Assembly: GCA_902492105.1 (NCBI GenBank)
Contig: CABUKD010000029.1
Coordinates: 1 to 27,998 of the forward strand
Direction: 5' to 3'
Source of the DNA: an uncultured Clostridium sp.
GTDB taxonomy: Bacteria > Bacillota > Clostridia > TANB77 > CAG-508
Length of the DNA stretch: 27,998 bases
The first letter of the stretch is position 1. The number at the start of each line of letters is the position of its first letter. A program made the translations under genes and the position numbers. A model generated the notes under the pieces. It saw only the letters and a program-made list of their open reading frames with translations. It did no database searches and was not told the DNA's origin. Of the stretch, positions 15,553 to 23,823 are shown piece after piece.

Positions 15553-16896
15553 ATGAATAAGGTATTAATTGCTAATCGTGGAGAAATAGCAGTACGTATT
15601 ATTAGAGCCTGCAAAGAAATGAATATCAAAACAGTAGCAGTGTATTCACAAATAGATAAAGATGCTATGCATACAAGACTTGCAGATGAAGCAATTTGCA
15701 TAGGACCTGCAAACTCTAGTAAAAGTTATTTGAATTTTAAAAATATCATAGAAGCTGCCAATATAACAGGAGCAGACAGTATTCATCCAGGATTTGGATT
15801 TTTATCAGAAAATAGTCAATTTGCCAAAATTTGTGAAGAATCTAATATTAAGTGGATAGGCCCATCCTATCAAGTAATAGAACTTATGGGAAATAAATCC
15901 AACGCAAAAGAAAAAATGAAAGAAGCCGGAGTTCCTGTTATACCAGGCTCAGAAGGAAGCCTTAGAAGTTTAACAGAGGCCATTAAAATAGCAAACAAAA
16001 TAGGATATCCTGTTTTATTAAAAGCATCTGCAGGCGGTGGAGGAAAAGGCATTCGTATTGCACATAATCAAGAAGAATTAGAAAAAAATTATGCATTAGT
16101 AAAACAAGAAGCAAAAACTGCTTTTAATGATGATGAACTTTACATAGAAAAATTTATTGAAAATCCACGCCATGTAGAAATACAAATTTTAGCAGATGAA
16201 CATGGAAATGTAATACATCTAGGGGAAAGAGATTGTTCTATTCAAAGAAAAAATCAAAAAGTAATAGAAGAAACTCCATCTACTGCCATTGATGAAAAAT
16301 TAAGAAATAAAATGGGAGAGGCAGCAATAAAAGCTGCAAAAGCATCGGGATATACTAGTTGTGGAACAGTAGAATTTTTAGTAGATAAAGACAAAAACTT
16401 TTACTTTATGGAAATGAATACTAGAATTCAAGTAGAACACCCTATTACAGAAATGAGAACTGGAATTGATATTGTAAAAGCACAAATTAGAATTGCAGCA
16501 GGAGAAGAATTAAAATTAAAACAAAAAAATGTGGAATTTAGGGGTCATAGTATAGAATGTAGAATTAATGCAGAAAATCCAAGCAAAGGTTTTAGACCTT
16601 CACCTGGTACAATTACAGGATTAAACTTACCAGGAGGAAATGGCATAAGAGTAGACACTGCTATTTATGAGGGCTACACCATTCCACCTACTTATGATTC
16701 TATGATTGCCAAAATTATTACTCATGGAGAAAATAGAAATGAAGCAATTAGTAAAATGAAAAGAGCTCTAGAAGAAACTGTAATTGAAGGGGTAGATACG
16801 AATATTGACTTTTTACTTACTATTATTAAAAACCCTAATTTTATTAGAGGAAAATTTGATACCTCTTTTATAGAAAAAGAGATTTTAAAGAATTAA
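15553..16896 (+). CDS. accC: Biotin carboxylase subunit of acetyl-CoA carboxylase
   Basis: ATP-grasp enzyme that carboxylates biotin on AccB with bicarbonate. The 447 residues include the N-terminal IANRGEIAVRIIRA, HPGFGFLSEN, the glycine-rich ATP loop GGGGKGIR (from 161), ERDCSIQRKNQK, and the catalytic EMNTRIQVEHPITE (287-300). Length is that of a single-function AccC. It is followed by a 147-base AT-rich gap before accD in which I see only the accD ribosome-binding site and no clear terminator. Confidence 0.98.
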   Translation: MNKVLIANRGEIAVRIIRACKEMNIKTVAVYSQIDKDAMHTRLADEAICIGPANSSKSYLNFKNIIEAANITGADSIHPGFGFLSENSQFAKICEESNIKWIGPSYQVIELMGNKSNAKEKMKEAGVPVIPGSEGSLRSLTEAIKIANKIGYPVLLKASAGGGGKGIRIAHNQEELEKNYALVKQEAKTAFNDDELYIEKFIENPRHVEIQILADEHGNVIHLGERDCSIQRKNQKVIEETPSTAIDEKLRNKMGEAAIKAAKASGYTSCGTVEFLVDKDKNFYFMEMNTRIQVEHPITEMRTGIDIVKAQIRIAAGEELKLKQKNVEFRGHSIECRINAENPSKGFRPSPGTITGLNLPGGNGIRVDTAIYEGYTIPPTYDSMIAKIITHGENRNEAISKMKRALEETVIEGVDTNIDFLLTIIKNPNFIRGKFDTSFIEKEILKN

Positions 16897-17043
16897 AAAA
16901 TATTCTTATGAAATAAAAAATGATTGAATTATGAAACTGCAAACTATTAAATGATTTAACTTTTAAATGTAATATGAAGCTAAAATGTAATTTATTTTTA
17001 AAAAAGTTTTAATAAAAACGATAATAAAAAAGGAATGGAATAG

Positions 17044-17880
17044 ATGATTGTAGATAAAATAAAAAAGAGAGAACCAACTGCCAAAAGAATTGAAAACAAG
17101 GTAGATATTCCTATTGGAAAATGGATTAAATGTGATAAATGTCAAGAAATTTTATATAAAGAAACTGTTAGAAATAATAATAGTATTTGTCCAAATTGTG
17201 GTGCTTATTTTAGAATGCATATCAATAAAAGACTAGAAACAGTAATTGATGAAGGTACTTATCAAAGATTTAATTTAGATATAGATACAACTAATCCTTT
17301 GCAATTAGAGGACTATCCTAAAAAAATAAAACAATTGCGTGAAAAAACAGGAATACAAGAAGCAGTAGGCTGTGGTATAGGAGAAATTAAGGGAGAAAAA
17401 GTAGTTATTTGTGTAATGGATAGTGGTTTTTTAATGGGAAGCATGGGAGCAGTTGTTGGCGAAAAAATTACTTATTCTATTGAAAAAGCAATAGAATTAA
17501 AGTTACCTTTAATTATTTTTTGCGTTTCTGGTGGTGCCAGAATGCAAGAAGGAATTATTTCTCTTATGCAAATGGCAAAAACAACGGCGGCCATTTCTAA
17601 GCTAAATGAGGCAGGACTATTATATATTTCTGTTTTAACAGATCCAACATATGGTGGAGTAACTGCTTCTTTTGCAAGTATTGCAGACATTGTTTTAGCA
17701 GAACCAGGAGCTATGATAGGATTTGCAGGCAAAAGAGTAATTGAACAAACCATAGGAGAAGCTTTACCAGAAGGATTCCAAACAGCAGAATTTTTATTAG
17801 AACATGGTTTTATAGATAAAATTGTAGAAAGAAAAGATTTAAAAGATACTTTATATCAGCTTATTCAGTATCACAAATAG
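17044..17880 (+). CDS. accD: Acetyl-CoA carboxylase carboxyltransferase subunit beta
   Basis: With AccA, transfers carboxyl from biotin to acetyl-CoA. The 278 residues start with a four-cysteine zinc ribbon (C30, C33, C49, C52 in KCDKCQ and CPNCG), followed by the crotonase-fold core with CVSGGARMQEG and PTYGGVTASFA. An AAAAAAGGAATGG site precedes the ATG. It is separated from accA by 164 bases containing a hairpin, an unusually wide gap for genes whose products form a complex. Confidence 0.97.
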   Translation: MIVDKIKKREPTAKRIENKVDIPIGKWIKCDKCQEILYKETVRNNNSICPNCGAYFRMHINKRLETVIDEGTYQRFNLDIDTTNPLQLEDYPKKIKQLREKTGIQEAVGCGIGEIKGEKVVICVMDSGFLMGSMGAVVGEKITYSIEKAIELKLPLIIFCVSGGARMQEGIISLMQMAKTTAAISKLNEAGLLYISVLTDPTYGGVTASFASIADIVLAEPGAMIGFAGKRVIEQTIGEALPEGFQTAEFLLEHGFIDKIVERKDLKDTLYQLIQYHK

Positions 17881-17922
17881 GCTGTAATGTTAATTATTAA
17901 TATATTAAAATGTCTAAAATTT

Positions 17923-17968
17923 GTATTATATCTTAATCATATACAGAATTAAAAATAAGACATAATAC
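17923..17968 (+). repeat. Imperfect hairpin between accD and accA
   Basis: GTATTATATCTTA (17923-17935) pairs with TAAGACATAATAC (17956-17968) at 12 of 13 positions around a 20-base loop. There is no T-tract right after it. It may be an RNA-processing or stability element in the 17881-18044 gap, or chance pairing in AT-rich sequence. Confidence 0.35.
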
Positions 17969-18044
17969 TCAAATACAGTATAAATGTTTGATTTTAATAT
18001 AAATAGTATTTTGCTAAAAAAGAGAAAGACGAAGGGAGAAAAAA

Positions 18045-18864
18045 GTGAAAACAGTAAGTGCTTGGGAAAAAGTAGAAATAGCAAGAAATCCAAAAAGAAA
18101 AACTTCTTTAGATTATATAGAAGCTATTTTTGAAGACTTTATAGAATTGCATGGAGATAGAAATTTTAAAGATGATAAAGCAATCGTGTGTGGTTTAGCA
18201 CATATTGGAAAACAAAATTTTACCATTATAGCAGAACAAAAAGGTAGAAATACCAAAGAAAACATGGAAAGAAATTTTGGTATGCCAAATCCAGAGAGCT
18301 ATAGAAAAGCGATTCGTTTTATGAAACAAGCAGATAAATTTAAAAGACCAGTTATTACTTTTATAGATACAAAAGGTGCTTATCCGGGAATAGGAGCAGA
18401 ACAAAGAGGTCAACGGTGAAGCAATAGCAAGTTGCATGTTAGAAATGGCAACACTAAAAGTACCTGTTATCTCTATTGTTATAGGAGAAGGTTCTAGTGG
18501 AGGAGCTTTAGCGTTAGGCGTAGGTAATGAAGTTTGGATGTTGGAAAATGCCATTTATTCCATTTTATCACCTGAAGGGTATGCAAGTATTTTATGGAAA
18601 GACGCATCTAGAGCAAAAGAGGCAGCAGAAGTAATGAAATTAACAGCCAAAGATTTATATGAATTAAAAGTAATTGATAAAATGATAAAAGAACCAAAAG
18701 GTGAAATAGAAGAAAGTTTTCAAAAAGTTTCACAAAATTTAAAAAAAGAAATTGTAAAAACCATACAAGAAATGAATTTATTAAAACCAGAAGAATTAGT
18801 AGAAAAGCGTTATGAAAAATTTAGAAATATGGGAGAATTTAAGGAGGAGATTTTATGTTATTAG
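18045..18864 (+). pseudogene. accA: Acetyl-CoA carboxylase carboxyltransferase subunit alpha, one-base frameshift
   Basis: The first frame starts at GTG 18045 (preceded by GAAGGGAG) and encodes a normal AccA N-terminus through TKGAYPGIGAEQRGQ, then hits TGA at 18417-18419. Dropping one base, for example the C at 18414, turns CAA CGG TGA into CAA GGT GAA and restores the family sequence GQGEAIA, which continues in the other frame through VISIVIGEGSSGGALALG to the stop at 18862. Repaired length is about 272 residues, normal for AccA. The break lies in a highly conserved catalytic segment, so neither half should work alone. AccA is essential in most bacteria that make fatty acids, and the rest of the gene is well preserved. 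A sequence error or very recent mutation is therefore more likely than old decay. Confidence 0.9.
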
Positions 18865-19625
18865 AAGGTAAGAAAGTAGTTATTATGGGAATTAGAAATA
18901 AGTGGAGTATTGCATGGGGAGCTGCACAATCTGCTTATGAAAATGGGGCTGAAGTTATTTTTACTTATGGAAGTATGGAAAATAGAGAAAAAATTGAGCA
19001 ATTAATTTCAGAAATACCAGGGGCAAAAGCATATGATTGTGATGCTTCTAGTGATGAAAGTATGCAAAAATGTTTTGAACAAATTAAGAAAAATCATGGT
19101 AAAGTAGATGGAATTTTACATAGTATTGCACATGCCAATACGGAAGATTTAAGAAATGATTTTACATTAACAAGTAGAGATGGCTTTGCACATGCATGTG
19201 ATGTAAGTGCTTATTCTTTTATTGCAGTAGCAAGAATTGCAAAACAATTAGATATGCTAAATGAAAATGCAAGCCTAGTAGCATTTACCTATTATGGCTC
19301 AGAAAAAGTAGTAGAAGGCTATAATGTAATGGGTGTAGCGAAAGCGGCTTTAGAGGCTAGTGTACGTTATTTAGCAAAAGATTTAGGAAAAGATACAATT
19401 AGAGTGAATGCCATTTCCTCTGGACCAATTAAAACTTTATCTGCAAAAGGTATTAAAGATTTTGGTAGCATTTTAGATGTGGTAGAGCAAAGAGCACCAC
19501 TTCATAAAAATGTTACTACAAAAGAAGTTGGCGATACAGTAAGCTTTTTATTTAGTAATATGTCTAGTGCTATTACAGGAGAAGTGTTACACGTAGATAA
19601 TGGTTTTTCTATTGTTGGAGTATAA
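18855..19625 (+). CDS. fabI: Enoyl-ACP reductase (NADH), FabI type
   Basis: Reduces trans-2-enoyl-ACP, the last step of each elongation round. The 256-residue protein has the FabI-specific nucleotide loop GIRNKWSIAWGAAQ and the catalytic arrangement Y146 ... Y156-(x)6-K163 (VEGYNVMGVAKAALEASVR), which distinguishes it from ordinary short-chain dehydrogenases such as FabG. The start overlaps the end of accA by 10 bases and has a strong AAGGAGGAG site, implying coupling with accA. Many Clostridia use FabK in this place. It is the last gene of the operon, with the terminator 3 bases after the stop. Confidence 0.96.
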   Translation: MLLEGKKVVIMGIRNKWSIAWGAAQSAYENGAEVIFTYGSMENREKIEQLISEIPGAKAYDCDASSDESMQKCFEQIKKNHGKVDGILHSIAHANTEDLRNDFTLTSRDGFAHACDVSAYSFIAVARIAKQLDMLNENASLVAFTYYGSEKVVEGYNVMGVAKAALEASVRYLAKDLGKDTIRVNAISSGPIKTLSAKGIKDFGSILDVVEQRAPLHKNVTTKEVGDTVSFLFSNMSSAITGEVLHVDNGFSIVGV

Positions 19626-19628
19626 AAG

Positions 19629-19665
19629 AAAAGAGAGCAATTGTATTTGATAATTGCTCTCTTTT
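19629..19665 (+). terminator. Terminator of the fatty-acid operon
   Basis: AAAAGAGAGCAATT (19629-19642) pairs perfectly with AATTGCTCTCTTTT (19652-19665) around a 9-base loop; the distal arm ends in four T. With matching A and T tracts it may work in both directions. Confidence 0.85.
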
Positions 19666-19675
19666 ATGCTATGAT
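19647..19675 (+). promoter_or_regulatory. Probable promoter of the response regulator gene, inside the terminator
   Basis: TTGATA (19647-19652) and TATGAT (19670-19675) are spaced 17 bases apart. The -35 lies in the loop of the terminator hairpin and the spacer is its descending arm, so the two signals overlap. The start codon is about 50 bases further on. Confidence 0.5.
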
Positions 19676-19725
19676 AACAAAGAAAGATAAAATTGGTGTA
19701 TCTATTAAAAGGTGAGGTGCAAATA

Positions 19726-20397
19726 ATGCAAAAAATAGTAATTGTAGAAGATGATAAAAAAATACGAAAAGAATTGGAAGCATTTTTAAATAAAAATGGT
19801 TTTCTAGCAAAAGGGCTAGAAAAATTTGACAATACCATTCAAGATATATTAGCAGAAAATGCAGATTTAGTATTATTAGATATTAATTTACCATATCTAG
19901 ATGGAGAATTTGTTTGTAAAGAAATAAGAAAAGTATCTAATGTACCAATTATTATGGTTACCAGTAGAGATAATGAAATAGATGAATTAATGAGCTTGTA
20001 TGGTGGTGCAGATCAATATGTAACAAAACCATATAACATACAAATATTACTAGCAAAAATAACAGGTTTATTAAAAAGAAACCAAAATTCAGGAAAGAAT
20101 CCAGAAAAAATAGACTGTAATGGTTTTGTTCTAAATATTGCAGAAAGAGTAATTGAAAAGGATAACAAAAAAATAGAACTTACGAAAAACGAATACAGTA
20201 TTTTATATTATTTAAGCATGCACCAAGAAAAAGTAGTATCACGAGATGAAATTATGGACTATCTATGGGAAAGTGAAGAATTTATTGATGACAACACATT
20301 AAATGTAAATATGAAAAGATTAAGAACAAAATTAGAAGAATTAGGTTTAGAAAATAAAATTGAAACAAGAAGAGGACAGGGGTATTTATTAAAATGA
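19726..20397 (+). CDS. OmpR-family response regulator (BceR/YxdJ-like)
   Basis: A 224-residue two-component regulator: receiver domain (about 1-115) with acidic pocket EDD near the start, phospho-acceptor D52 in LLDINLPYLDG and the conserved lysine in YVTKPY; winged-helix DNA-binding domain (about 130-224) with LTKNEYSILYYL and TRRGQGYLLK. ATG 19726 is chosen because GGTGAGGTG lies upstream and the family N-terminus MxKIVIVEDD begins there; an in-frame ATG at 19693 would add an atypical tail. It overlaps the kinase gene by 4 bases (ATGA). The partner kinase and downstream ABC genes place it among regulators of peptide-antibiotic stress. Confidence 0.94.
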   Translation: MQKIVIVEDDKKIRKELEAFLNKNGFLAKGLEKFDNTIQDILAENADLVLLDINLPYLDGEFVCKEIRKVSNVPIIMVTSRDNEIDELMSLYGGADQYVTKPYNIQILLAKITGLLKRNQNSGKNPEKIDCNGFVLNIAERVIEKDNKKIELTKNEYSILYYLSMHQEKVVSRDEIMDYLWESEEFIDDNTLNVNMKRLRTKLEELGLENKIETRRGQGYLLK

Positions 20398-21479
20398 AAT
20401 GGAAAGATTATATAAAAGATAAAATATTATTAATTGTTTCTGTGCTATTAGCTTTAGTTAGTATAGAAATATTATTATTAGCTTATCCTATTGGAATAAT
20501 CGTAAAAATATATATTGCCGTAATTGTTATTTTAGTAGTAGCTATTTCTATTTTTGTGGAATATAAGAAAAAGAAAAGTTTTTATGACCAATTACTAAAA
20601 AATATGGAAGATTTAAAAGAGAAGTATTTAATTTCAGAAATCATAAAAACACCAAATTTTGTAGAAGGAAAAATATTAAAAGAAATTCTACAAGATACAG
20701 GTAAATCCATGTTGGAAAATGTGAACTATTATAAAAATATTCAAGAAGATTATAAAGAATACATAGAGTTATGGATTCATGAGGTAAAAATACCAATTGC
20801 AGCTAGTAAACTTATGATAGAAAATAACAAAGATATAGTAAGACGTGGCAATGAAAGCTTGCAATCAAGTAATCAAGAAACTTATGATGCACAAAATAAA
20901 AATGAAGTAATTAGAAGTATAGATGAAGAATTAGATAAAATAGAAAACTATACAGAGCAAGCCTTATACTATGCAAGAAGTAGTGCAGTAGAAAAAGATT
21001 ATATGATAACCAAAACAAATTTAAAGGAAATTGTAAATAACGCTATTTTAAAAAATAAAAGTACATTATTAAATGAAAGAGTATCCTTAGAATTAAAGGA
21101 TTTAGAAAAAGAAGTATATACAGATAGTAAGTGGACTATCTTTATTATTAATCAAATTATACAAAATGCTATAAAATATTCTAAAGAGGCTGAAAAGAAA
21201 ATAGAAATTTTTTCTGAAGAAAAAAGTGACAAAGTTATTTTATATATCAAAGACAATGGCATTGGAATAAAAAAAGGAGAAATTACAAGGGTATTTGAAA
21301 AAGGATTTACTGGTGAAAATGGAAGAGTAATAGGCAAAAAATCAACTGGAATAGGTTTATACTTATGTAAAAAATTATGTAATAAATTAGGATTAGGAAT
21401 AGAATTAAATTCAGAACAAGGAATAGGAACAGAAGTTAAAATTATTTTTCCCAAAAATAGTTATACAAATTTAACATAA
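20394..21479 (+). CDS. Intramembrane-sensing histidine kinase (BceS/YxdK-like)
   Basis: A 361-residue kinase with two closely spaced membrane helices (about 11-30 and 34-53) and almost no extracytoplasmic loop, typical of intramembrane-sensing kinases that take their signal from a partner ABC transporter. H129 in WIHEVKIPI is the phosphorylated histidine. The ATPase domain has the N box (NQIIQNAIKYS), DNGIGI and GKKSTGIGLYL. It is translationally coupled to the response regulator. The ABC genes it would work with begin 1.6 kb downstream, after a toxin-antitoxin locus. Confidence 0.94.
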   Translation: MKWKDYIKDKILLIVSVLLALVSIEILLLAYPIGIIVKIYIAVIVILVVAISIFVEYKKKKSFYDQLLKNMEDLKEKYLISEIIKTPNFVEGKILKEILQDTGKSMLENVNYYKNIQEDYKEYIELWIHEVKIPIAASKLMIENNKDIVRRGNESLQSSNQETYDAQNKNEVIRSIDEELDKIENYTEQALYYARSSAVEKDYMITKTNLKEIVNNAILKNKSTLLNERVSLELKDLEKEVYTDSKWTIFIINQIIQNAIKYSKEAEKKIEIFSEEKSDKVILYIKDNGIGIKKGEITRVFEKGFTGENGRVIGKKSTGIGLYLCKKLCNKLGLGIELNSEQGIGTEVKIIFPKNSYTNLT

Positions 21480-21494
21480 AAGTAAAATAGAGTG

Positions 21495-21523
21495 TTGACA
21501 TAAATACAAATAAGGTATATAAT
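21495..21523 (+). promoter_or_regulatory. Consensus sigmaA promoter of the toxin-antitoxin locus
   Basis: TTGACA (21495-21500), 17 bases, TATAAT (21518-21523): both hexamers match consensus. The -10 overlaps the left end of a 36-bp palindrome. Confidence 0.85.
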
Positions 21524-21556
21524 GTTGTTAACTATCAATTGATAGTTAACAACATT
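21521..21556. promoter_or_regulatory. 36-bp perfect palindrome, candidate autoregulation operator
   Basis: The half AATGTTGTTAACTATCAA (21521-21538) is followed by its exact reverse complement (21539-21556). It covers the end of the -10 and the expected transcription start, and finishes just before the GGAGG ribosome-binding site. A dimeric HTH protein bound here would block the promoter. The obvious candidate is the antitoxin encoded downstream. As RNA it could also fold and hide the ribosome-binding region. Confidence 0.75.
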
Positions 21557-21569
21557 GGAGGTAATGCAC

Positions 21570-21759
21570 ATGTCTAACGCTTATCAAGCAACAAAAGGAA
21601 ATGTAAAACTGTTTTTGCAAGACTTAAAAAATATATTAAACAATCCTAAATCTGAGCTAAATATCATTCCAAGAGAAGATAAGCCTATGGAGTATCATAG
21701 TATTATGTATGTCATTTCATTACGCTGAATTCGACATTGATAGATTTCCTTATAAATGA
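21570..21759 (+). pseudogene. Remnant of an MqsR-like toxin gene
   Basis: ATG 21570, after GGAGG, opens a 52-codon frame beginning MSNAYQATKGNVKLFLQDLK and ending at TGA 21726. In another frame the next stretch reads VLCMSFHYAEFDIDRFPYK up to TGA 21757, just before the antitoxin ribosome-binding site. From memory of the family, MqsR-like toxins of Firmicutes start with a similar N-terminus and end with a VSFHYA-type strand, but are about twice as long as the 63 codons available here. The gene therefore looks internally deleted and frameshifted, leaving both ends. The family assignment is an inference from these short stretches. A short intact peptide of 52 residues is the alternative. Confidence 0.55.
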
Positions 21760-21777
21760 AAGGAGGGAAAAAATAAA

Positions 21778-22803
21778 GTGAAAGAAATTAAAAAAATTAA
21801 TATGTTTTGTTCTATTTGTGAGAGTATACATGATATAAGTTTGATGGAAGAAGAGAGAGAAACTATCATTAAAGGAGAGAAGATTAAATATAAAGAATTA
21901 TATTATAAATGTCCAAAATATCAGAATAATAATATTTTTATGTCAGGCGATTTATGGAATATTAATTTAATAAATAGTTTAGATGAATATAGAAAAAAGA
22001 AAGATTTATTAACTTCAAAAGAAATAAAAGAAATAAGAGAAAAATATCAATTAACACAAAGTGAAATGGCATATATATTAAATTTGGGAGAAGTTACAAT
22101 AACTAGATATGAAACAAAACAAATTCAAGATACTAGTGTTGACAATATGATACGAGAGTTTAATGATAATCCGTTATTTGCTTTAAAACTATTAGAAAAG
22201 AATAAAGATAAAATTAAAAGATATTATGAAATAGATGCACATATTAAAAATATGATTGATAAAAATATTATAAGTTTTTTAAATGAACAGGAATTAATTG
22301 CAAAATATATAGAATACAATCAAGCAACTATTATGAATGGAAACACTATATTAAATATTGAAAAATTAAAAAATATTCTAGGCTATATTACAAAAAATAT
22401 GGGGCAAATGAAAAAAGTAGTATTAATGAAATTATTATGGTATATAGATATTTTAAGTTATAAAAACTATGAACATACAATTACTGGATTAGTTTATCGC
22501 CATATGCCTTATGGAGCATTACCCATAGGACATAAAGAAATAATTGAATTATCTTCCGTTAAATCTAATTTATTTATTAATGAAAGAGAATATGAAGAAT
22601 ATAAAATTGAATTTAATGAAAATTATAAAATTAAAACAATAGCCAAAGAAGAAAAAAATATTATAGACAAAGTAATGAATAAATTTAAAAATTATAAAAG
22701 TTCTGAAATTTCTGAATATATGCATAGAGAAAAGGCATATATAGAAACAAAAAATAATGAAATTATACCTTTTACGTATGCTAAAGAAATAAATCCATTC
22801 TAA
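21778..22803 (+). CDS. Antitoxin: MqsA-type N-terminus, HTH, Panacea/SocA-like C-terminus
   Basis: A 341-residue protein with three parts. Residues 1-65 contain CSIC (11-14) and CPKY, a zinc-ribbon-like region in which the fourth cysteine is missing. Residues about 80-120 are an Xre/MqsA-type helix-turn-helix (LTQSEMAYILNLGEVTITRYE). From about 195 the sequence MKLLWYIDILSYKNYEHTITG, followed by YRHMPYGALPIG, matches the Panacea/SocA (DUF4065) antitoxin domain. The start is GTG with AAAGGAGG 9 bases upstream. The HTH would bind the palindrome upstream. The frame is intact although the toxin partner is broken. The gene sits between a sensor kinase and its likely ABC partner. Confidence 0.85.
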   Translation: MKEIKKINMFCSICESIHDISLMEEERETIIKGEKIKYKELYYKCPKYQNNNIFMSGDLWNINLINSLDEYRKKKDLLTSKEIKEIREKYQLTQSEMAYILNLGEVTITRYETKQIQDTSVDNMIREFNDNPLFALKLLEKNKDKIKRYYEIDAHIKNMIDKNIISFLNEQELIAKYIEYNQATIMNGNTILNIEKLKNILGYITKNMGQMKKVVLMKLLWYIDILSYKNYEHTITGLVYRHMPYGALPIGHKEIIELSSVKSNLFINEREYEEYKIEFNENYKIKTIAKEEKNIIDKVMNKFKNYKSSEISEYMHREKAYIETKNNEIIPFTYAKEINPF

Positions 22804-22846
22804 AATCAAATAATAACTATATACTAGAAAATAATTTAATTTATTA

Positions 22847-22887
22847 AAAGAGGGAATGATTTAAGTTTTATTATCCCTCTTTTTTCT
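22847..22887 (+). terminator. Terminator of the toxin-antitoxin locus
   Basis: AAAAGAGGGA (22847-22856) pairs with TCCCTCTTTT around a roughly 20-base loop that can pair further, and a T-run follows. It separates the antitoxin gene from the ABC operon. Confidence 0.7.
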
Positions 22888-22959
22888 ATATAACTTTTCC
22901 TATTGAAACAAGGTTAAGTTTCCTTGAACTGTGCATATTTAAAAGGCAAAATGAACAAT

Positions 22960-22990
22960 ATCTTACAAAAATGTAATGTAATTGTAAGAT
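22960..22990 (+). promoter_or_regulatory. BceR/YxdJ-type operator upstream of the ABC operon
   Basis: TTACA-AAAA-TGTAA (22963-22976) matches the TNACA-N4-TGTAA box known for BceR-family regulators. A second half-site TGTAA follows, and ATCTTACA (22960-22967) with TGTAAGAT (22983-22990) forms a wider dyad. It lies upstream of the weak -35 of the promoter at 23021, as expected for an activator site. Confidence 0.75.
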
Positions 22991-23020
22991 TAAACAATAG
23001 CATGGAAAAGGAAGTAGTTG

Positions 23021-23026
23021 TATAAT
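23021..23026 (+). promoter_or_regulatory. -10 box of the ABC operon
   Basis: TATAAT stands 30 bases before the ATG of the ATPase gene. The matching -35 region (22998-23003, TAGCAT) is poor, which fits dependence on an activator bound to the upstream TTACA-N4-TGTAA site. Confidence 0.6.
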
Positions 23027-23055
23027 ACCATTAAATACAGAAAGGAGAAATTAAA

Positions 23056-23823
23056 ATGAGTAATGTATTGGAGGTTCAAAACATTGAAAAATATTATGGA
23101 AATAAATCTAATTTAACCAAAGCCATTGATGGTATTAGCTTTAATGTGGCAGAAGGAGAATTTGTTGGAATTATGGGAGCATCAGGATCTGGTAAGACTA
23201 CATTATTAAATTGTATTTCAACAATTGATAGAGTAACTGCCGGAAAAATTATCATTAACCATCAAGATATTACAAAACTAAAAGGAAATCAATTAAATAA
23301 ATTTAGAAGAGAAAAATTAGGATTTATTTTTCAAGATTTTAATTTGCTAGATACTTTAACTGCTTATGAAAATATTGCATTAGCTTTAACCATTCAAAAG
23401 GTAAATCATCATGAAATTGATACAATGGTAAAACAAATAGCAGAAAAACTAGACATTGCTAATATATTAAATAAATATCCTTACCAAATATCTGGAGGGC
23501 AAAAACAAAGAGTAGCTTCTGCAAGAGCTATTATTACCAATCCTAGTATTGTGCTTGCAGATGAACCAACAGGAGCATTAGATTCTAAATGTGCAAGACA
23601 ACTCTTAGAAAGTTTTGAAAATTTAAATCAAAAATTAGGAGCAACTATACTTTTAGTTACCCATGATGCCTTCACAGCAAGTTATGCAGACAGAATTATT
23701 TTTATTAAAGATGGTAAAATCTTTAATGAATTAATCAAAGGAGAAGATACTAGAAAACAATTTTTTGAAAAAATAATCGAGGTGCAAACACTTCTTGGAG
23801 GTGACTTGAACGATGTTATTTAA
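23056..23823 (+). CDS. ABC transporter ATP-binding protein (BceA/YxdL-like)
   Basis: A 255-residue ABC ATPase of the MacB/BceA type. Walker A is GASGSGKT (41-48), the signature ISGGQKQR starts near 145, and Walker B is VLADEPTGALD with the catalytic glutamate at E170. The family feature FQDFNLLDTLTAYENI is present. The gene overlaps the permease gene by 11 bases, so the pair is translated together. Relatives remove or sense antimicrobial peptides and cell-wall antibiotics and signal to the kinase. Confidence 0.95.
   Translation: MSNVLEVQNIEKYYGNKSNLTKAIDGISFNVAEGEFVGIMGASGSGKTTLLNCISTIDRVTAGKIIINHQDITKLKGNQLNKFRREKLGFIFQDFNLLDTLTAYENIALALTIQKVNHHEIDTMVKQIAEKLDIANILNKYPYQISGGQKQRVASARAIITNPSIVLADEPTGALDSKCARQLLESFENLNQKLGATILLVTHDAFTASYADRIIFIKDGKIFNELIKGEDTRKQFFEKIIEVQTLLGGDLNDVI

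Noticed and set aside
18405..18425. Programmed +1 frameshift in accA as the main explanation
   Set aside because: No slippery codon like the CUU-U of prfB and no internal Shine-Dalgarno at the right distance is seen; an indel or error is simpler.
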